DNA of 64,000 bases from Planctomycetaceae bacterium (GTDB lineage: Bacteria > Planctomycetota > Planctomycetia > Planctomycetales > Planctomycetaceae): the NCBI GenBank assembly GCA_024742875.1, contig JANSXP010000002.1, positions 1 to 64,000 on the forward strand. The letters are read 5' to 3'. Numbering within the stretch: the first letter of the stretch is position 1; each line of letters opens with the position of its first letter. This document shows positions 24,481 to 34,523 of this stretch, piece after piece. Under the pieces are notes generated by a model. It saw only the letters and a program-made list of their open reading frames with translations. It did not search any database and was not told where the DNA came from. The translations under genes and the position numbers were made by a program.

Positions 24481-25692
24481 CTAAGCGTCCCCGCACTGTC
24501 TCCTCGCCCGCCAGCGACGACGCCCGCAGACCACAACACCAGTAACGACAAACAGCCAACCCGCAGCGGGTTCGGGAACAGCCGCGCTGGAGCGAATCAC
24601 GACATTGACGCCTTCCAACCGGGCGGTGAAGGTCGAAACACTCTGGGTAATCATGTCGTCGACGGCCGTTGTGGCCACATCCTCGAGGCGGACCGTCCAG
24701 GTAAAGCCTCCGACTCGTGTGCCGCTGGATAATCCTCCGTCCTCTCCCGCGAACGGATCAGACGAATCGAGCACAGAGGATGTCCCTCCGGTCGGCAATT
24801 CTGAGTCACTCACGTCCACAGTCGTTGTGGCTGCTGCCAGCCAGACACCGTTCCCCGTAACAGTGTAAGGGGCCGAGTTGACCAGTGTCGTGTTCGTGCC
24901 GCCATTGGAGCCCTGCGGTGCACCATTCCAGAAGCCGTTGTAATCGGCCGCTCCAAACGCCACGCCACTTTCATCCTCAAACACAATGGCTGTGGACTCG
25001 AACCGGGATCCTGTGGTGTTGGAACTGTTCAGCAGCACCTGAAAGTCGTCCGCCTCAAGTACCAGATGATCGGCAAACTGCACCCGCACCGAGTAACCAT
25101 GGACATCGCCGGTGGACGAATTGTTGGCCGAGGAGGCATTCACCGGAATGCTGCCCTGAATTCCGCTGGACACCTGACGGACATCGTGCGTGACTCCTTT
25201 GAGCGGATCGATCACCCCTCCACCGTAGGGATCTTCACCGGAAAGAATTGAAAACGAGAGCGTCAGATCATTCACGCCGTCGGTGCCCACAGCGACGCCG
25301 GTCGCCGATGTCCCGCTGTAAATGTCGAAGGACGATGTCGCCGTCAGATTGCCGGCGGTGGTCTGCGCATTGACGATGTCATCGGTCCCGAGGCTGAGTG
25401 GTCCACCGGAACCAAAACTCAAACTGGACAGCAGATCGCCGTAGGCGGATTGACTCAGCAGCAGCAGCAATGGCCCGAACCATGTGACACATCGCCAGCC
25501 GACAGTTCGTTGCCCGGGCGCGACGGACGCTGGTGAGTGCGGGGCCGACGTGGACGGGGCCGGCGCCGGCATCACCGCGGCCGACAAAAACCGGGCCGGC
25601 GTAGATGTGGCCGACCTGGGTGCGGCCGACCTGGGTGCGGCCGACTTGGACAGCGGGAGCCAACACAGAGAGGAGAAATTCCTGAGCATCAT
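24481..25692 (-). CDS. PEP-CTERM sorting-domain protein
   Basis: This protein of about 403 residues ends in a typical PEP-CTERM signal: VPEPAAGWLFVVTGVVVCG followed by a basic tail RRRWRARR. Such proteins are cleaved and sorted by an exosortase and commonly sit in exopolysaccharide-rich envelopes. The body is Ser/Thr/Gly-rich and beta-predicted, with no catalytic motif seen. The start is uncertain: ATG 25692 or 25689 gives a long Pro/Ala/Ser-rich N-region before the hydrophobic signal segment (WFGPLLLLLSQSAYG near residue 75), so the real start may be further downstream. The N-region is encoded partly by the 15-bp repeats at 25606-25650. Confidence 0.7.
   Translation of the reverse strand: MMLRNFSSLCWLPLSKSAAPRSAAPRSATSTPARFLSAAVMPAPAPSTSAPHSPASVAPGQRTVGWRCVTWFGPLLLLLSQSAYGDLLSSLSFGSGGPLSLGTDDIVNAQTTAGNLTATSSFDIYSGTSATGVAVGTDGVNDLTLSFSILSGEDPYGGGVIDPLKGVTHDVRQVSSGIQGSIPVNASSANNSSTGDVHGYSVRVQFADHLVLEADDFQVLLNSSNTTGSRFESTAIVFEDESGVAFGAADYNGFWNGAPQGSNGGTNTTLVNSAPYTVTGNGVWLAAATTTVDVSDSELPTGGTSSVLDSSDPFAGEDGGLSSGTRVGGFTWTVRLEDVATTAVDDMITQSVSTFTARLEGVNVVIRSSAAVPEPAAGWLFVVTGVVVCGRRRWRARRQCGDA
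25606..25650 (-). repeat. Three tandem 15-bp units in the PEP-CTERM gene
   Basis: Three consecutive 15-bp units (consensus TGCGGCCGACCTGGG on the plus strand) differ at one base in the first unit and two in the third. On the coding strand they give the repeated residues SAAPR. Being a multiple of three, copy changes keep the frame. Confidence 0.7.
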
Positions 25693-26041
25693 GGAGCCAG
25701 TCAGAGAAAGCTGTTCGGCCTGCCGGGAAGATCTGCTGCGGACGTCACCGTAATCCGCCAAACGGTCGGCAGGCGTCCTGTGTCGGCAGATTCCTCAGGA
25801 TTCTGCACAGAGTAGGCCAATTGCCATGGTGGTGGAGCCTGGTTTCTCAGCCTCTGAACGTGAGCTTCCACGTTGTTGCTCAGCAACCGGAACCAAATCG
25901 GGGATTTTGGCCGCCGGTTTGCTGGAAGTCTTCAAATGCCGGAAACCCCCGGTTGACCTGAAAAGGCGGGGCATTAGGATGCCGCTTCCAATATTCGGAA
26001 ACCGTTCTGCGCAAACACTTTAATCCATCTGGAGTCCTTCG
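25693..26041. other. Divergent intergenic region upstream of tpiA
   Basis: No gene is supported. It holds a short palindrome GTTGCTCAGCAAC and a GC-rich imperfect hairpin near 25964-25988. The promoter of the tpiA-rpoZ gene run should lie here. Confidence 0.35.
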
Positions 26042-26812
26042 ATGCGACGTTTTCTCGTTGCCGGCAACTGGAAAATGAACACCACGCGAGCCACGGGTGA
26101 AGACCTCGCGGCTGCTCTGGCCGCCAACGCCCCGGCGGCGGAGGATGGCGTCGAAGTGCTGGTGTGCCCACCGTATCCGTACCTCGTTCCGATCGCGGAC
26201 AAAACCAGTGGTAGTGCCGTAAGCCTTGGCGCTCAGGACGTTTACTTCGAGGCGGGCGGGGCATTCACGGGCGAAGTGGCGGTCGACATGCTCAAAGATG
26301 TGGGCTGCAGCCACGTCATCATTGGCCACAGCGAACGACGCCATGTCATGGGCGAAACGGATGAAACCATCAACAAAAAGGTCAAAGCGGCAATCGCAGG
26401 TGGCCTGACGGTCGTTTTGTGCGTTGGCGAACTGCTGAGCGACCGTGAAGCGGGAAATACGGAGGCCATTCTCGACGGACAGATGGCAGGCGGACTGGCC
26501 GACATTTCCGAGGCCGAAGCGGCCAGCATTGTGATTGCCTACGAGCCCGTCTGGGCCATTGGCACGGGCGTGACAGCCAGCCCGGAGCAGGCGGAATCTG
26601 CTCACGAACATCTTCGCAAATGGGTGGCAAGTCGCTACACTGACGCGTTTTCCGAGCAAATCCAGATCCTCTACGGCGGCAGCGTCAAACCTGACAATGC
26701 AGAGGTTCTGATGGGACAGCCCAATGTGGATGGCGCCCTTGTTGGGGGAGCCAGCCTGAAGGCGGATCTGTTCATCCCCATCATCGACGCTGCCCGGAAG
26801 CTGTCTGCCTAG
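26042..26812 (+). CDS. tpiA: Triosephosphate isomerase
   Basis: This 256-residue cytosolic enzyme of glycolysis and gluconeogenesis interconverts dihydroxyacetone phosphate and glyceraldehyde 3-phosphate. All active-site landmarks are present: GNWKMN near the N-terminus with the substrate-binding Asn and Lys, the His electrophile in IIGHSERR, the catalytic Glu in [11 protein letters not shown] with the flexible loop that follows, and the phosphate-binding ILYGGSVKP. Length is normal for the family. It heads a rightward run with secG, yicC, gmk and rpoZ; tpiA-secG is a common bacterial pairing. Confidence 0.97.
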   Translation: MRRFLVAGNWKMNTTRATGEDLAAALAANAPAAEDGVEVLVCPPYPYLVPIADKTSGSAVSLGAQDVYFEAGGAFTGEVAVDMLKDVGCSHVIIGHSERRHVMGETDETINKKVKAAIAGGLTVVLCVGELLSDREAGNTEAILDGQMAGGLADISEAEAASIVIAYEPVWAIGTGVTASPEQAESAHEHLRKWVASRYTDAFSEQIQILYGGSVKPDNAEVLMGQPNVDGALVGGASLKADLFIPIIDAARKLSA

Positions 26813-26948
26813 AATTACTGCACGTTTCATCGGCGGCACGCCGATAGTTCAGAGATTCCAGGTGCTCAGCGCACTGGAATCTGTCACTGTCGTGGTTGCT
26901 GTGGATCTCTGCGAAACGCAGCCCTGTTGGGCTGCCCTGGAGTGAGTC

Positions 26949-27554
26949 ATGTTAGTTTTCCTTCTTGGTTCTTTGTTGCTGTTCACCAGTGTCATCATGA
27001 TCCTGCTGGTCCTGATCCAGCGAGGTCGCGGTGGTGGTTTGGCCGGTGCTTTCGGCGGCATGGGCGGCCAGAGTGCTCTCGGTGTTCGAGCGGGGGACGT
27101 CTTCACAAAGATCACAGTCGTCATCGCCATTCTGTGGGTACTGCTCGCCGGCATCCTCGGTATCGCCATGCGTTCTGAAGCGCGCGCTGAGCAACGTGGT
27201 GAAGGCCTCGAGGGCGGCGAAGTGTTTGCCGCGGAGGAAGAAGAAGGCGACGAAGGAGACAACGGCGAAGACGCCGGTGACGGAGAGAACGTTCCGCTGG
27301 TTGAACCTAACGAAGATGATCCTCAGCCAACTGATGAAACGGCTGGCGGCGATTCACCGTCTGAGGAACCGGAAGCGGGCGCGACACCTGGCTCAGGCGA
27401 AGACACGTCGGCCGAAGGAACGGACACTCCCGAGGGGGAATCCACCGACGGCGCTGAGTCTCCCGCGGAAAGTGGTGCCGGTGAGCCGACTGGAGAAGGT
27501 ACGGGCAGCGAGGCAGCGCCCGAACCTGAAGGCACGTCATCGGAAGACAACTAG
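26949..27554 (+). CDS. secG: SecG, preprotein translocase subunit, with a long acidic C-terminal tail
   Basis: Residues 1-80 are a standard SecG: two membrane helices ([20 protein letters not shown] and [20 protein letters not shown]) joined by the Gly-rich cytoplasmic loop [14 protein letters not shown]. SecG assists SecYE during protein export. Residues about 85-201 are an added low-complexity tail very rich in Glu, Asp, Gly, Ser, Pro and Thr, ending EGTSSEDN; ordinary SecG is only about 75-120 residues long. The tail may be disordered and could contact ribosome, SecA or SecD, but this is speculation. The gene is 136 bp downstream of tpiA. Confidence 0.92.
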   Translation: MLVFLLGSLLLFTSVIMILLVLIQRGRGGGLAGAFGGMGGQSALGVRAGDVFTKITVVIAILWVLLAGILGIAMRSEARAEQRGEGLEGGEVFAAEEEEGDEGDNGEDAGDGENVPLVEPNEDDPQPTDETAGGDSPSEEPEAGATPGSGEDTSAEGTDTPEGESTDGAESPAESGAGEPTGEGTGSEAAPEPEGTSSEDN

Positions 27555-27608
27555 CCGCAGGTCGGGCACATCACAGGCTGTGCGGGCACTGGCTGGAAAG
27601 GCACACGC

Positions 27609-28499
27609 ATGCTGCTGAGCATGACGGGATTTGGCAACGCGTCGCAGACATCGGATGCGGCCAGCGTCAGCGTCGAACTCAAGGCGGTCAACAACCGTTA
27701 CCTGAAGGTTTCGGTGCGACTGCCGGACATCGCCGCGCGATTTGAGAGCGATATTGAGAAGCTGATCCGCGAGCGAATTGCGCGAGGATCGCTGCAGTTG
27801 TCGTTTCGTGTCAAGGCGGCGGCAACAGAGAACGGCTATTCGCTCGATGAGGGTGTTCTCAGTCAGTATGTCTCGCAGTTGAATCAGGTTCAGACAAACC
27901 TCCCGGGCGTGGATGCGACGCTGCCGTCCCTGACAGACCTGCTGCAGTTGCCCGGCGTGATTGCGGAACGCGAACTCCCTGACAATGCCGAGGAATCGAT
28001 TTGGCCACTGATGAAGTCCAGTCTTCTGGAGGCTCTGGATCAGTTCCAGACGTTTCGCCAGACAGAAGGGGAATCCATGCGGCTGGATCTGGCAGCGCAG
28101 TGCGGCGTGATTTCCACTCAACTGGAGCAGATTGAAACCCGCGCCCCGGACGTTGTTAGTGACTATCGCGAGAAAATTCTGGAGCGGGTGCGCCGCACGG
28201 TGCAGGACGCTGATGTCCCTGTTGAAGACAAAGACGTCATCCGCGAGGTGGCCCTGTTTGCCGATCGCTGCGATATCAACGAGGAAATCACCCGCCTGCG
28301 ATCCCACCTGGCTCAGTTCGACGAGTTTTTGAACGGTGACAGGAGTCTGGGCCGCAAACTGGAGTTCGTCAGCCAGGAGATGTTCCGGGAAATCAACACG
28401 ATCGGCTCCAAGGCCAACAACGTGGGCATCGCTCACTGTGTGGTGGAAATGAAGGCGGCCATCGAGCGAATCCGCGAAGTCCTGCAGAACGTCGAATAA
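27609..28499 (+). CDS. yicC: YicC/YloC-family endoribonuclease
   Basis: This 296-residue protein is full length for the family. It has the signature N-terminus [29 protein letters not shown], and the conserved C-terminal block [19 protein letters not shown] followed by [20 protein letters not shown]. YicC proteins form ring-shaped RNases linked to small-RNA decay and stationary-phase survival. Its place immediately upstream of gmk and rpoZ is the classical order. Confidence 0.93.
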   Translation: MLLSMTGFGNASQTSDAASVSVELKAVNNRYLKVSVRLPDIAARFESDIEKLIRERIARGSLQLSFRVKAAATENGYSLDEGVLSQYVSQLNQVQTNLPGVDATLPSLTDLLQLPGVIAERELPDNAEESIWPLMKSSLLEALDQFQTFRQTEGESMRLDLAAQCGVISTQLEQIETRAPDVVSDYREKILERVRRTVQDADVPVEDKDVIREVALFADRCDINEEITRLRSHLAQFDEFLNGDRSLGRKLEFVSQEMFREINTIGSKANNVGIAHCVVEMKAAIERIREVLQNVE

Positions 28500-28513
28500 C
28501 GCTGGAACCTGTG

Positions 28514-29110
28514 ATGCCAGATCCTGTCTCCACCAGTGGCCAGATCGTCGTTCTTTCCGGGCCCAGCGGCAGCGGAAAAACGACCATCGTCAATCGCCTG
28601 ATTGCCGAATCGCCCGTGGGATTGCTGAAATCGGTCTCCGCCACCACGCGCGCCCCCCGGCCGCAGGAAAAAGACGGCGAGGACTATTACTTCCTGTCAG
28701 ACAGTCAGTTTCGTACGCGGCTGGAGAATGACGAGTTTCTGGAACACGCCGAGGTCTTCTCGTCCGGATTCCTCTACGGCACGCTCCGGACCGAACTGAA
28801 CCGAGCCTGGCAGCAGGAATGCTGGGCATTCCTCGAAATCGACGTTGAAGGCGCTCTGAATGTTATGCAGCAGTATCCGGATGCTGTTACCATCTTTTTG
28901 AAGACACCATCGCCGGAAGAGTTTGAGCGTCGCCTGCGAGCCCGCGGTACGGAAACCGAGGATGTCATCCGCAAACGCCTGGCGACCGCCGCCAAAGAAC
29001 TACAATTCGCTGATCGATATCGGCATATCGTCGTCAACGACCAACTCGATCAGGCCGTCACCGAAATCTGTGAGATCCTGAAGTCTGAGGAGACAAAGAA
29101 CAATGCATGA
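28514..29110 (+). CDS. gmk: Guanylate kinase
   Basis: This cytosolic enzyme of about 198 residues phosphorylates GMP to GDP. It has a P-loop GPSGSGKTT, the GMP-binding region [31 protein letters not shown], and a lid/LID-type region [18 protein letters not shown] 28514 is preferred over the GTG one codon upstream. Its 3' end overlaps rpoZ by 8 bp, so the two are translationally coupled. Confidence 0.96.
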   Translation: MPDPVSTSGQIVVLSGPSGSGKTTIVNRLIAESPVGLLKSVSATTRAPRPQEKDGEDYYFLSDSQFRTRLENDEFLEHAEVFSSGFLYGTLRTELNRAWQQECWAFLEIDVEGALNVMQQYPDAVTIFLKTPSPEEFERRLRARGTETEDVIRKRLATAAKELQFADRYRHIVVNDQLDQAVTEICEILKSEETKNNA

Positions 29111-29390
29111 CGAATTTCGTGAAGACGAGATCGCCAGAAAAGTGGGCGGTCGGTTTAAGCTCACCACACTCGTTCAGAAACGCATGGTTGCCCTCAACCG
29201 CGGTGCGCGACCGCTGGTCGACCTGCAGACGAAGGATCTGATGCAGATCGTCGTGGCGGAAATCATGGGCGACAAGATCTACCTGGACACATCCGGCAAG
29301 GTTCAGGTGGTGGAAGACGAATCAGAAACAATTGACGCTCTGGAAGCCCTGCTGGCTGAAGACGGCGGTCCGGGCGTGGACGACCTGTAG
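29103..29390 (+). CDS. rpoZ: RNA polymerase omega subunit
   Basis: This 95-residue protein has the omega-type central block [23 protein letters not shown], where the second helix contacts the beta' subunit during assembly, and an acidic C-terminus. The order yicC-gmk-rpoZ supports the call, because short omega proteins are hard to identify alone. It overlaps gmk and is the last gene before a strong terminator. Confidence 0.9.
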   Translation: MHDEFREDEIARKVGGRFKLTTLVQKRMVALNRGARPLVDLQTKDLMQIVVAEIMGDKIYLDTSGKVQVVEDESETIDALEALLAEDGGPGVDDL

Positions 29391-29698
29391 GCCGCTGATT
29401 TGCACTCACCATAGCAGCCACAAAGGCACCCTGACACAGGGTGCCTTTTTTTGTGCGCGCCCATGTCACAGGCAATCCTCAAGTTCGAGTGGTGGCCTTC
29501 GGGCATTCCCGCGTGCGGCAGCGGGATCCGGCAATTGCTGCCGCGGCGTTCGCCCGTAACCAGCGGGACACCCCCGACCGCCTCACAAAACGCAGTTCAC
29601 AGCGGTCCGAAACTTGATTGAATCCCCCAAAAAAAGCTCAGTCAAACAGGGATCCATGACGATCAGAGACACTGGACCGATTCTGCAGAGAATTCGGC
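29391..29698. other. Intergenic region after rpoZ
   Basis: This stretch holds the rpoZ terminator and a second hairpin with perfect 8-bp arms GCGGCAGC (29515-29522) and GCTGCCGC (29537-29544) without a T-run. No gene is supported. The promoter of the FHA-like gene should lie toward the right end. Confidence 0.45.
29425..29452 (+). terminator. Rho-independent terminator of the tpiA-rpoZ run
   Basis: GGCACCCTG (29425-29433), a 3-nt loop ACA, and CAGGGTGCC (29437-29445) form a perfect 9-bp stem followed at once by seven T residues. It lies 35 bp after the rpoZ stop. Confidence 0.95.
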
Positions 29699-30457
29699 AT
29701 GGCAAGGGCGAGTGCGCCACAGGAGAGCGTTGTGAACTATTCAGGTCAGATCTATCCGGACGACACCGTTGGCTACTTCCGCATTGCATCGCATGCCGGC
29801 CGTCAGCCCATCCACCCAGTGCCCGTCGGTCAGTTTCTGATTGGCAGCGGCGCTCAGTGTCAGCTGCGTTTTGGTGACGACACAATTGCCGATGTGCACG
29901 CGACTCTGGATGTTCAGAAAGAGTGTGTGATTCTGACGTGTCACCACACAAACCCCGGTCTGCTGGTCAACGGCCAGCCGGAGTCAGAGTGTCGCCTGTC
30001 CGACGGCGACATGATGGAACTGGGTCCGCACCGCATGCTGTTTCGCTTTGCCGCAGAAGCCAGCCGAATCACTCTGGACGAAGACAGCTTTCTTGAAGCA
30101 GAAGACCGACAGTCGCTGGAGAGCCTTGTCGATCGGATTGGTGAACAGATCGAACTGGTGGAGGACCTGGCTCATACCCCGGACGAAGCGGTTCGCGCAC
30201 TGGTGGAAGCCAGTCGGCAGGCGGCCGCTCAGGCCGAGCGGCAAGAGCCCCCCGCATCGCCGGAACTGACAGAGGTTCGCAACCTGATTCAGTCTCACTA
30301 CGAGGCCAGTCGTGTGCGACTGGAGTCCATCACGGAAGTTCTGGACAACGTCGTGCGACAGCAAAAACTGATTGCCGATACGCTGGAAGTTCTGTCGGCC
30401 CGCGTGCAGAGCAACGACAGCGGTAACAGCTTTCCACAACGCCGCGCCAGCGCGTAG
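29699..30457 (+). CDS. FHA-like domain protein with C-terminal coiled coil
   Basis: This protein of about 252 residues has an FHA-like beta-sandwich at residues about 40-120: VGQFLIGSGAQCQLRFGDD, IADVHATL and GLLVNGQP follow the GR...SxxH...NG pattern. The Arg that binds phosphothreonine and the Ser of the SRxH motif are replaced (GSG and ADVH), so phosphopeptide binding may be lost. After residue 130 the chain is helical and charged, probably coiled coil. The start may instead be GTG 29732, which has a better ribosome site (AGGAGAG). FHA proteins usually act with Ser/Thr kinases, which planctomycetes have in number. Confidence 0.65.
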   Translation: MARASAPQESVVNYSGQIYPDDTVGYFRIASHAGRQPIHPVPVGQFLIGSGAQCQLRFGDDTIADVHATLDVQKECVILTCHHTNPGLLVNGQPESECRLSDGDMMELGPHRMLFRFAAEASRITLDEDSFLEAEDRQSLESLVDRIGEQIELVEDLAHTPDEAVRALVEASRQAAAQAERQEPPASPELTEVRNLIQSHYEASRVRLESITEVLDNVVRQQKLIADTLEVLSARVQSNDSGNSFPQRRASA

Positions 30458-30690
30458 CGCCTTAGGCGGCAGTCGTTTTTTCGCCGGCGCAGCTGGCATG
30501 TGTGCAGGGGCATATACGAGCCGATGCCGTGACGAGTCCGCACAATGACGACACGGAACACTCCGGTTGCTATCGTCCGGCCGCTGTCACCACGTGATCA
30601 GCACAAAGTCGATCCCTGCAGTGGGGTGATTCTCGCTGAAGCTGCGGATTTGCCCAGGGACCTGTCCGGAGTGTCCTGCCGACAGCTGCA
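30458..30690. other. Convergent intergenic region
   Basis: This gap lies between the 3' ends of the FHA-like gene and the SecA-like gene. I see no gene and no clean terminator hairpin. Confidence 0.35.
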
Positions 30691-32634
30691 TCACGACTCA
30701 GTCAGTTCCAGATACGGGTCCAGACCCATATTCTCGTACTGCTCCAGTCGCATGCGTTCCTGCTTCAGCAGATTCTTTCGCTGCTTGCGATGGTTCTTGA
30801 CGAGGAACTTCTGCACCTTCTTAAAGTAGCGGTACCAGCGGCGTCCCAGCTCACCCCGCCGATTTCCAATCGCCATTGTCTGCCGTCTGCGAACCTCAGC
30901 CGGCTCGCGGCATCGCAGGAGTTCGTCTTCCAAAGAGAGGAAGAACTGAAACGAGCCCGGATCCCCCTGACGCGCCGCACGTCCGACTAACTGACGGTCA
31001 ATACGTTTGGAGCTGTGCATTTCCGTGGCAATCACGTGCAGTCCGCCGGAACCACGGACTGCGTCTTCCAGCAGAATGTCGGTGCCACGTCCTGCCATAT
31101 TGGTGGCGATGGTGACTTTACCGGGACCGCCCGCCTTCTCGACGATCTTCGCTTCCTGCTCATGATACTTCGCGTTGAGAATCTGAGCATCAATGCCGTT
31201 TTGCTTCAGCAAATCAGCCACCGCTTCTGAGGCTTCCACAGAGGGCGTGCCCACAAGGACGCTGCGTTCGGCCGCCACCTGATCGGCCACAGAGGCCGCG
31301 ATGGCCGCACGTTTGGCTTCCTGCGTTTTGAAGATTCGCACTCCCCAGCCTTTGCGAATGCACTTTTTGTTGGTGGGGATTTTGGTGACCTTCAGCTTGT
31401 ACGTCTTTTTCAGTTCCCGACGAGCGGGCAGGGCGGTTCCCGTCATGCCAGACAGGTTGGTGTAGTTGCGAAAGAAGCTCTGAACTGTGATCCGTGCCGC
31501 TTCCCCGGTGGCCGCCGTGATGGGCACCAGCTCTTTGGCTTCGATTGCCTGGTGCAGACCGTCCTGCCATTTTCGACCATCCATGATACGACCCGTTCCT
31601 TCGTCGACGATCATCACTTTGTCATCGACGACCACGTAGTCGCGATCGCGTTCAAACGCATGCTTGGCCGTGAGCGCTTTTTCCACTTGGGTGTAGATAC
31701 GTTCGGTGTCCATGGAATTCATCAGGGACGGCTTGGCCATCAGCACAACTTTGCGACATCCGGTGTCCGTCAGCCACGCAGAACGACGTTCTGGTTCGTA
31801 GACATAATCTTCCCGCGGCGCCAGCTGAAAAGTGGCTCGGTTGCTCCAGCGAAACAGATTGACGGTTCCCGGATCGTTCGGCTGCGTCAGCCCGATGATC
31901 AGCGGCGTGCGCGCCTCATCGATCAGAATACTGTCAGCTTCGTCGATCAGTGCGAAATAGTGACCGCGCTGCACGGGCTCTTCTGAGCCGCCCAGCGTGC
32001 GAACAAACTTTCGCAGCGACGGGCCGGTATCGTCCGGACTGGCGCCCATCCGCAGACGATCACGAAGGAAGTCGAAGCCCATTTCCTTGGAGGTGCCATA
32101 CGTGATGTCGGCCGCGTAATTCTCACGCCGTTCATCGGGTTCCATTTGCTCCAGGACCGTGCCGACGGTGAGCCCCAGTTTGCGATGAACGGGGCCCATG
32201 ATCTCACAGTCACGCTTCGCCAGATAGTCGTTGACGGTGATCACATGACAGCCGTTGCCGGGCAGCGCCCGCAGAAAAGAGGGCATCGTCGCGGTCAGCG
32301 TCTTACCTTCTCCGGTCTGCATCTCAGCAATGTGCCCTTCGAACAGCGCAATCGCTCCCATGATCTGCACTTCAAAGTGCTCCATGTTCAGCACGCGTCG
32401 CGCTGACTGCCGCACCAGCGCATAGGCGTCCGGCAGCAGGCTCTTCAAAGGCGTGCCGGCTTTGGCTTCCCAGCGAAGCTTCCGCCCGGCGGCCAGCAGT
32501 TCGTCGTCCGTCAGGCTGTTGAGTTTTTCACTGCGGCGGATCACATCCCGAGCCATGGCCCGCCATCGTGATCGCCGTGCCGTGCCCGGCAGAAACCCGG
32601 ACTTCGTCCAGTGATAGGCGCTAGAAAAAACCAT
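30691..32634 (-). CDS. SecA-like translocase ATPase, compact paralogue
   Basis: This 647-residue SecA-family motor has Walker A in EMQTGEGKTLTATMPS, DITYGTSKEMGFDFLRDRL, Walker B IDEADSILIDEARTPLIIG, the preprotein-binding region, the second nucleotide domain with VGTPSVEASEAVADLL and ATNMAGRGTDILLED, and the arginine-finger block GRAARQGDPGS. It ends in a basic helical region soon after residue 600, without the Cys-rich SecB/zinc tail and with a much shortened C-terminal scaffold; housekeeping SecA is usually 850-950 residues. It is therefore probably an accessory SecA, analogous in position to SecA2 proteins but not proven equivalent. ATG 32634 is chosen because upstream sequence has no family similarity. 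Confidence 0.85.
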   Translation of the reverse strand: MVFSSAYHWTKSGFLPGTARRSRWRAMARDVIRRSEKLNSLTDDELLAAGRKLRWEAKAGTPLKSLLPDAYALVRQSARRVLNMEHFEVQIMGAIALFEGHIAEMQTGEGKTLTATMPSFLRALPGNGCHVITVNDYLAKRDCEIMGPVHRKLGLTVGTVLEQMEPDERRENYAADITYGTSKEMGFDFLRDRLRMGASPDDTGPSLRKFVRTLGGSEEPVQRGHYFALIDEADSILIDEARTPLIIGLTQPNDPGTVNLFRWSNRATFQLAPREDYVYEPERRSAWLTDTGCRKVVLMAKPSLMNSMDTERIYTQVEKALTAKHAFERDRDYVVVDDKVMIVDEGTGRIMDGRKWQDGLHQAIEAKELVPITAATGEAARITVQSFFRNYTNLSGMTGTALPARRELKKTYKLKVTKIPTNKKCIRKGWGVRIFKTQEAKRAAIAASVADQVAAERSVLVGTPSVEASEAVADLLKQNGIDAQILNAKYHEQEAKIVEKAGGPGKVTIATNMAGRGTDILLEDAVRGSGGLHVIATEMHSSKRIDRQLVGRAARQGDPGSFQFFLSLEDELLRCREPAEVRRRQTMAIGNRRGELGRRWYRYFKKVQKFLVKNHRKQRKNLLKQERMRLEQYENMGLDPYLELTES

Positions 32635-32841
32635 CTGAATCCGCTCGCAACAAATTCCCACACCACCGGCCCGCCCGCCACGCGTCGCGTCGCACCGTCC
32701 TGACATCGCATTGTACCGCCCCACTATACAGACGGAAATCCGAATAATTTGCAACATTCCGCTCGGATCGCTGCCGGAATCGCCAGCATCCTCCAACTAT
32801 CATCGTTGCAACAATTACGACCCTGCCTCGTGGAATACACT

Positions 32842-34419
32842 ATGTCGCGTGCCCTCTGGATTCTGCTGCCGCTGTGTGCTGACCTGTCCGCTTTGTGCCT
32901 GGCAGACGAGGCCCCCGCTCAGCGCCCCAACATTCTGTTCTGCATCTCCGACGATCAGTCCTGGATGCATGCTGGCGCTTATGGCTGCGGCTGGGTCAAC
33001 ACGCCGGCCTTCGATCGGGTGGCCCGCGATGGCCTGCTGTTTCTGAATGCGTATACGCCCAACGCCAAATGCGCGCCCTCACGCGCCTGCCTGCTGACGG
33101 GCCGCAATACGTGGCAGCTGGAAGCCGCCTGCAACCACTGGTGCTATTTCCCGCCGCAGTTTCGATCATGGTTCGAAGGCCTGTCACAGCACGGTTATCA
33201 CGTCGGATACACGGGCAAAGGATGGGCGCCGGGAATTGCCAAAGATGCGGCGGGGAAACCGCGGCAGCTGACGGGCCGCCGCTATTCCCGTCAGACACTC
33301 AAGCCCCCCACGAAAGCCATCAGCCGCAATGACTACGCCGCCAATTTCGCCGACTTCCTGCAGGACAGCGGCGATCGTCCGTGGTGCTTTTGGTATGGCT
33401 CCACTGAACCGCACCGACGCTATGAATACGGCACTGGGGTGAGCGTTGCCGGCAAGTCCATCGAAGACATTGACGAGGTGCCGGGGTTCTGGCCGGACAA
33501 CGAAACGGTTCGCAATGACATGCTGGATTACGCGCTGGAAATTGAACACTTCGATACGCATCTGGGACGAATGCTCCAGCAACTGGAACAAAGTGGACAA
33601 CTGGCCAACACGCTGATCATCGTCACGGCTGACAACGGCATGCCGTTTCCCAGAGTCAAAGGCCAGGAATACGAAATGAGCAATCATCTGCCGCTGGCAG
33701 TGATGTGGCAGGATCGCATCGTCGAACCCGGTCGCGTGGTCGAAGATCTGGTGAGCTTCATCGACATCGCCCCCACGGCCGTGGCCGCCGCTCAGCTGTC
33801 ATGGGACGAAGTGGAAATGGCGGACACGCCAGGACGCAGTCTGCTGCCACTGTTTGACAACACGGCCACAGACGCCCACCGAGAGTTCGTGGTCTTCGGC
33901 AAAGAGCGCCACGACATCGGTCGCCCCCAGGATCAGGGATATCCCATTCGCGGCATCGTCGATGGAGATTATCTTTACCTGAAGAATTACGAAACCACTC
34001 GCTGGCCGGCCGGTAATCCGGAGACCGGCTACCTGAACTGCGATGGCAGTCCGACAAAAACCGAGCTGCTGAACGCCCACCGCTATGGCACAGACACGTC
34101 CAGTCGCTGGCAGCTGGCGTTCGGAAAACGCCCGGCCGAAGAACTGTATCGCATCGTTGACGATCGGTACTGCCTGAACAACCTCGCCTCCAACCCCACG
34201 TTTGAAAAGGTGCGTCGCAGCCTCGCCGCCAAATTGCAGCAGCGGCTGCAGTCTCAGGACGATCCGCGACAGCGAGGGCAGAACGACTATTTTGAAAAAC
34301 TGCCATATGCCGACAGCAAGGGCGCTCGATTCTACGAACGTTTCCAGCAGGGGGAGAAACTGAACGCAGGATGGGTTAATTCGTCTGACTTCGAACCGGT
34401 CCGGGAGCGAGACGAGTAA
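32842..34419 (+). CDS. Secreted sulfatase
   Basis: This 525-residue arylsulfatase-family enzyme has a signal peptide ([18 protein letters not shown]). [13 protein letters not shown] supplies the metal-binding aspartates, and [12 protein letters not shown] contains Cys77 in the C-x-P-S-R signature that is converted to formylglycine by the maturation enzyme. [13 protein letters not shown] gives the second metal site. Such enzymes strip sulfate esters from polysaccharides, a hallmark trait of planctomycetes. ATG 32842 directly precedes the signal peptide. It is divergently placed from the SecA paralogue. The substrate is unknown. Confidence 0.92.
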   Translation: MSRALWILLPLCADLSALCLADEAPAQRPNILFCISDDQSWMHAGAYGCGWVNTPAFDRVARDGLLFLNAYTPNAKCAPSRACLLTGRNTWQLEAACNHWCYFPPQFRSWFEGLSQHGYHVGYTGKGWAPGIAKDAAGKPRQLTGRRYSRQTLKPPTKAISRNDYAANFADFLQDSGDRPWCFWYGSTEPHRRYEYGTGVSVAGKSIEDIDEVPGFWPDNETVRNDMLDYALEIEHFDTHLGRMLQQLEQSGQLANTLIIVTADNGMPFPRVKGQEYEMSNHLPLAVMWQDRIVEPGRVVEDLVSFIDIAPTAVAAAQLSWDEVEMADTPGRSLLPLFDNTATDAHREFVVFGKERHDIGRPQDQGYPIRGIVDGDYLYLKNYETTRWPAGNPETGYLNCDGSPTKTELLNAHRYGTDTSSRWQLAFGKRPAEELYRIVDDRYCLNNLASNPTFEKVRRSLAAKLQQRLQSQDDPRQRGQNDYFEKLPYADSKGARFYERFQQGEKLNAGWVNSSDFEPVRERDE

Positions 34420-34523
34420 CTTTCACCATCCGATTCGTCACCGATCAGAAGCCGCACTCTTTCCTCACAGACAGACCGACTGATGCGTAGTCTTGAGGAA
34501 CGTACCCGCTGCCGTTGCCCTTC

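Noticed and set aside
25484-25753. Plus-strand frame with pentapeptide-like ADLGA repeats
   Set aside because: It is antisense to the PEP-CTERM gene, has no ribosome site and arises from the 15-bp GC-rich repeats.
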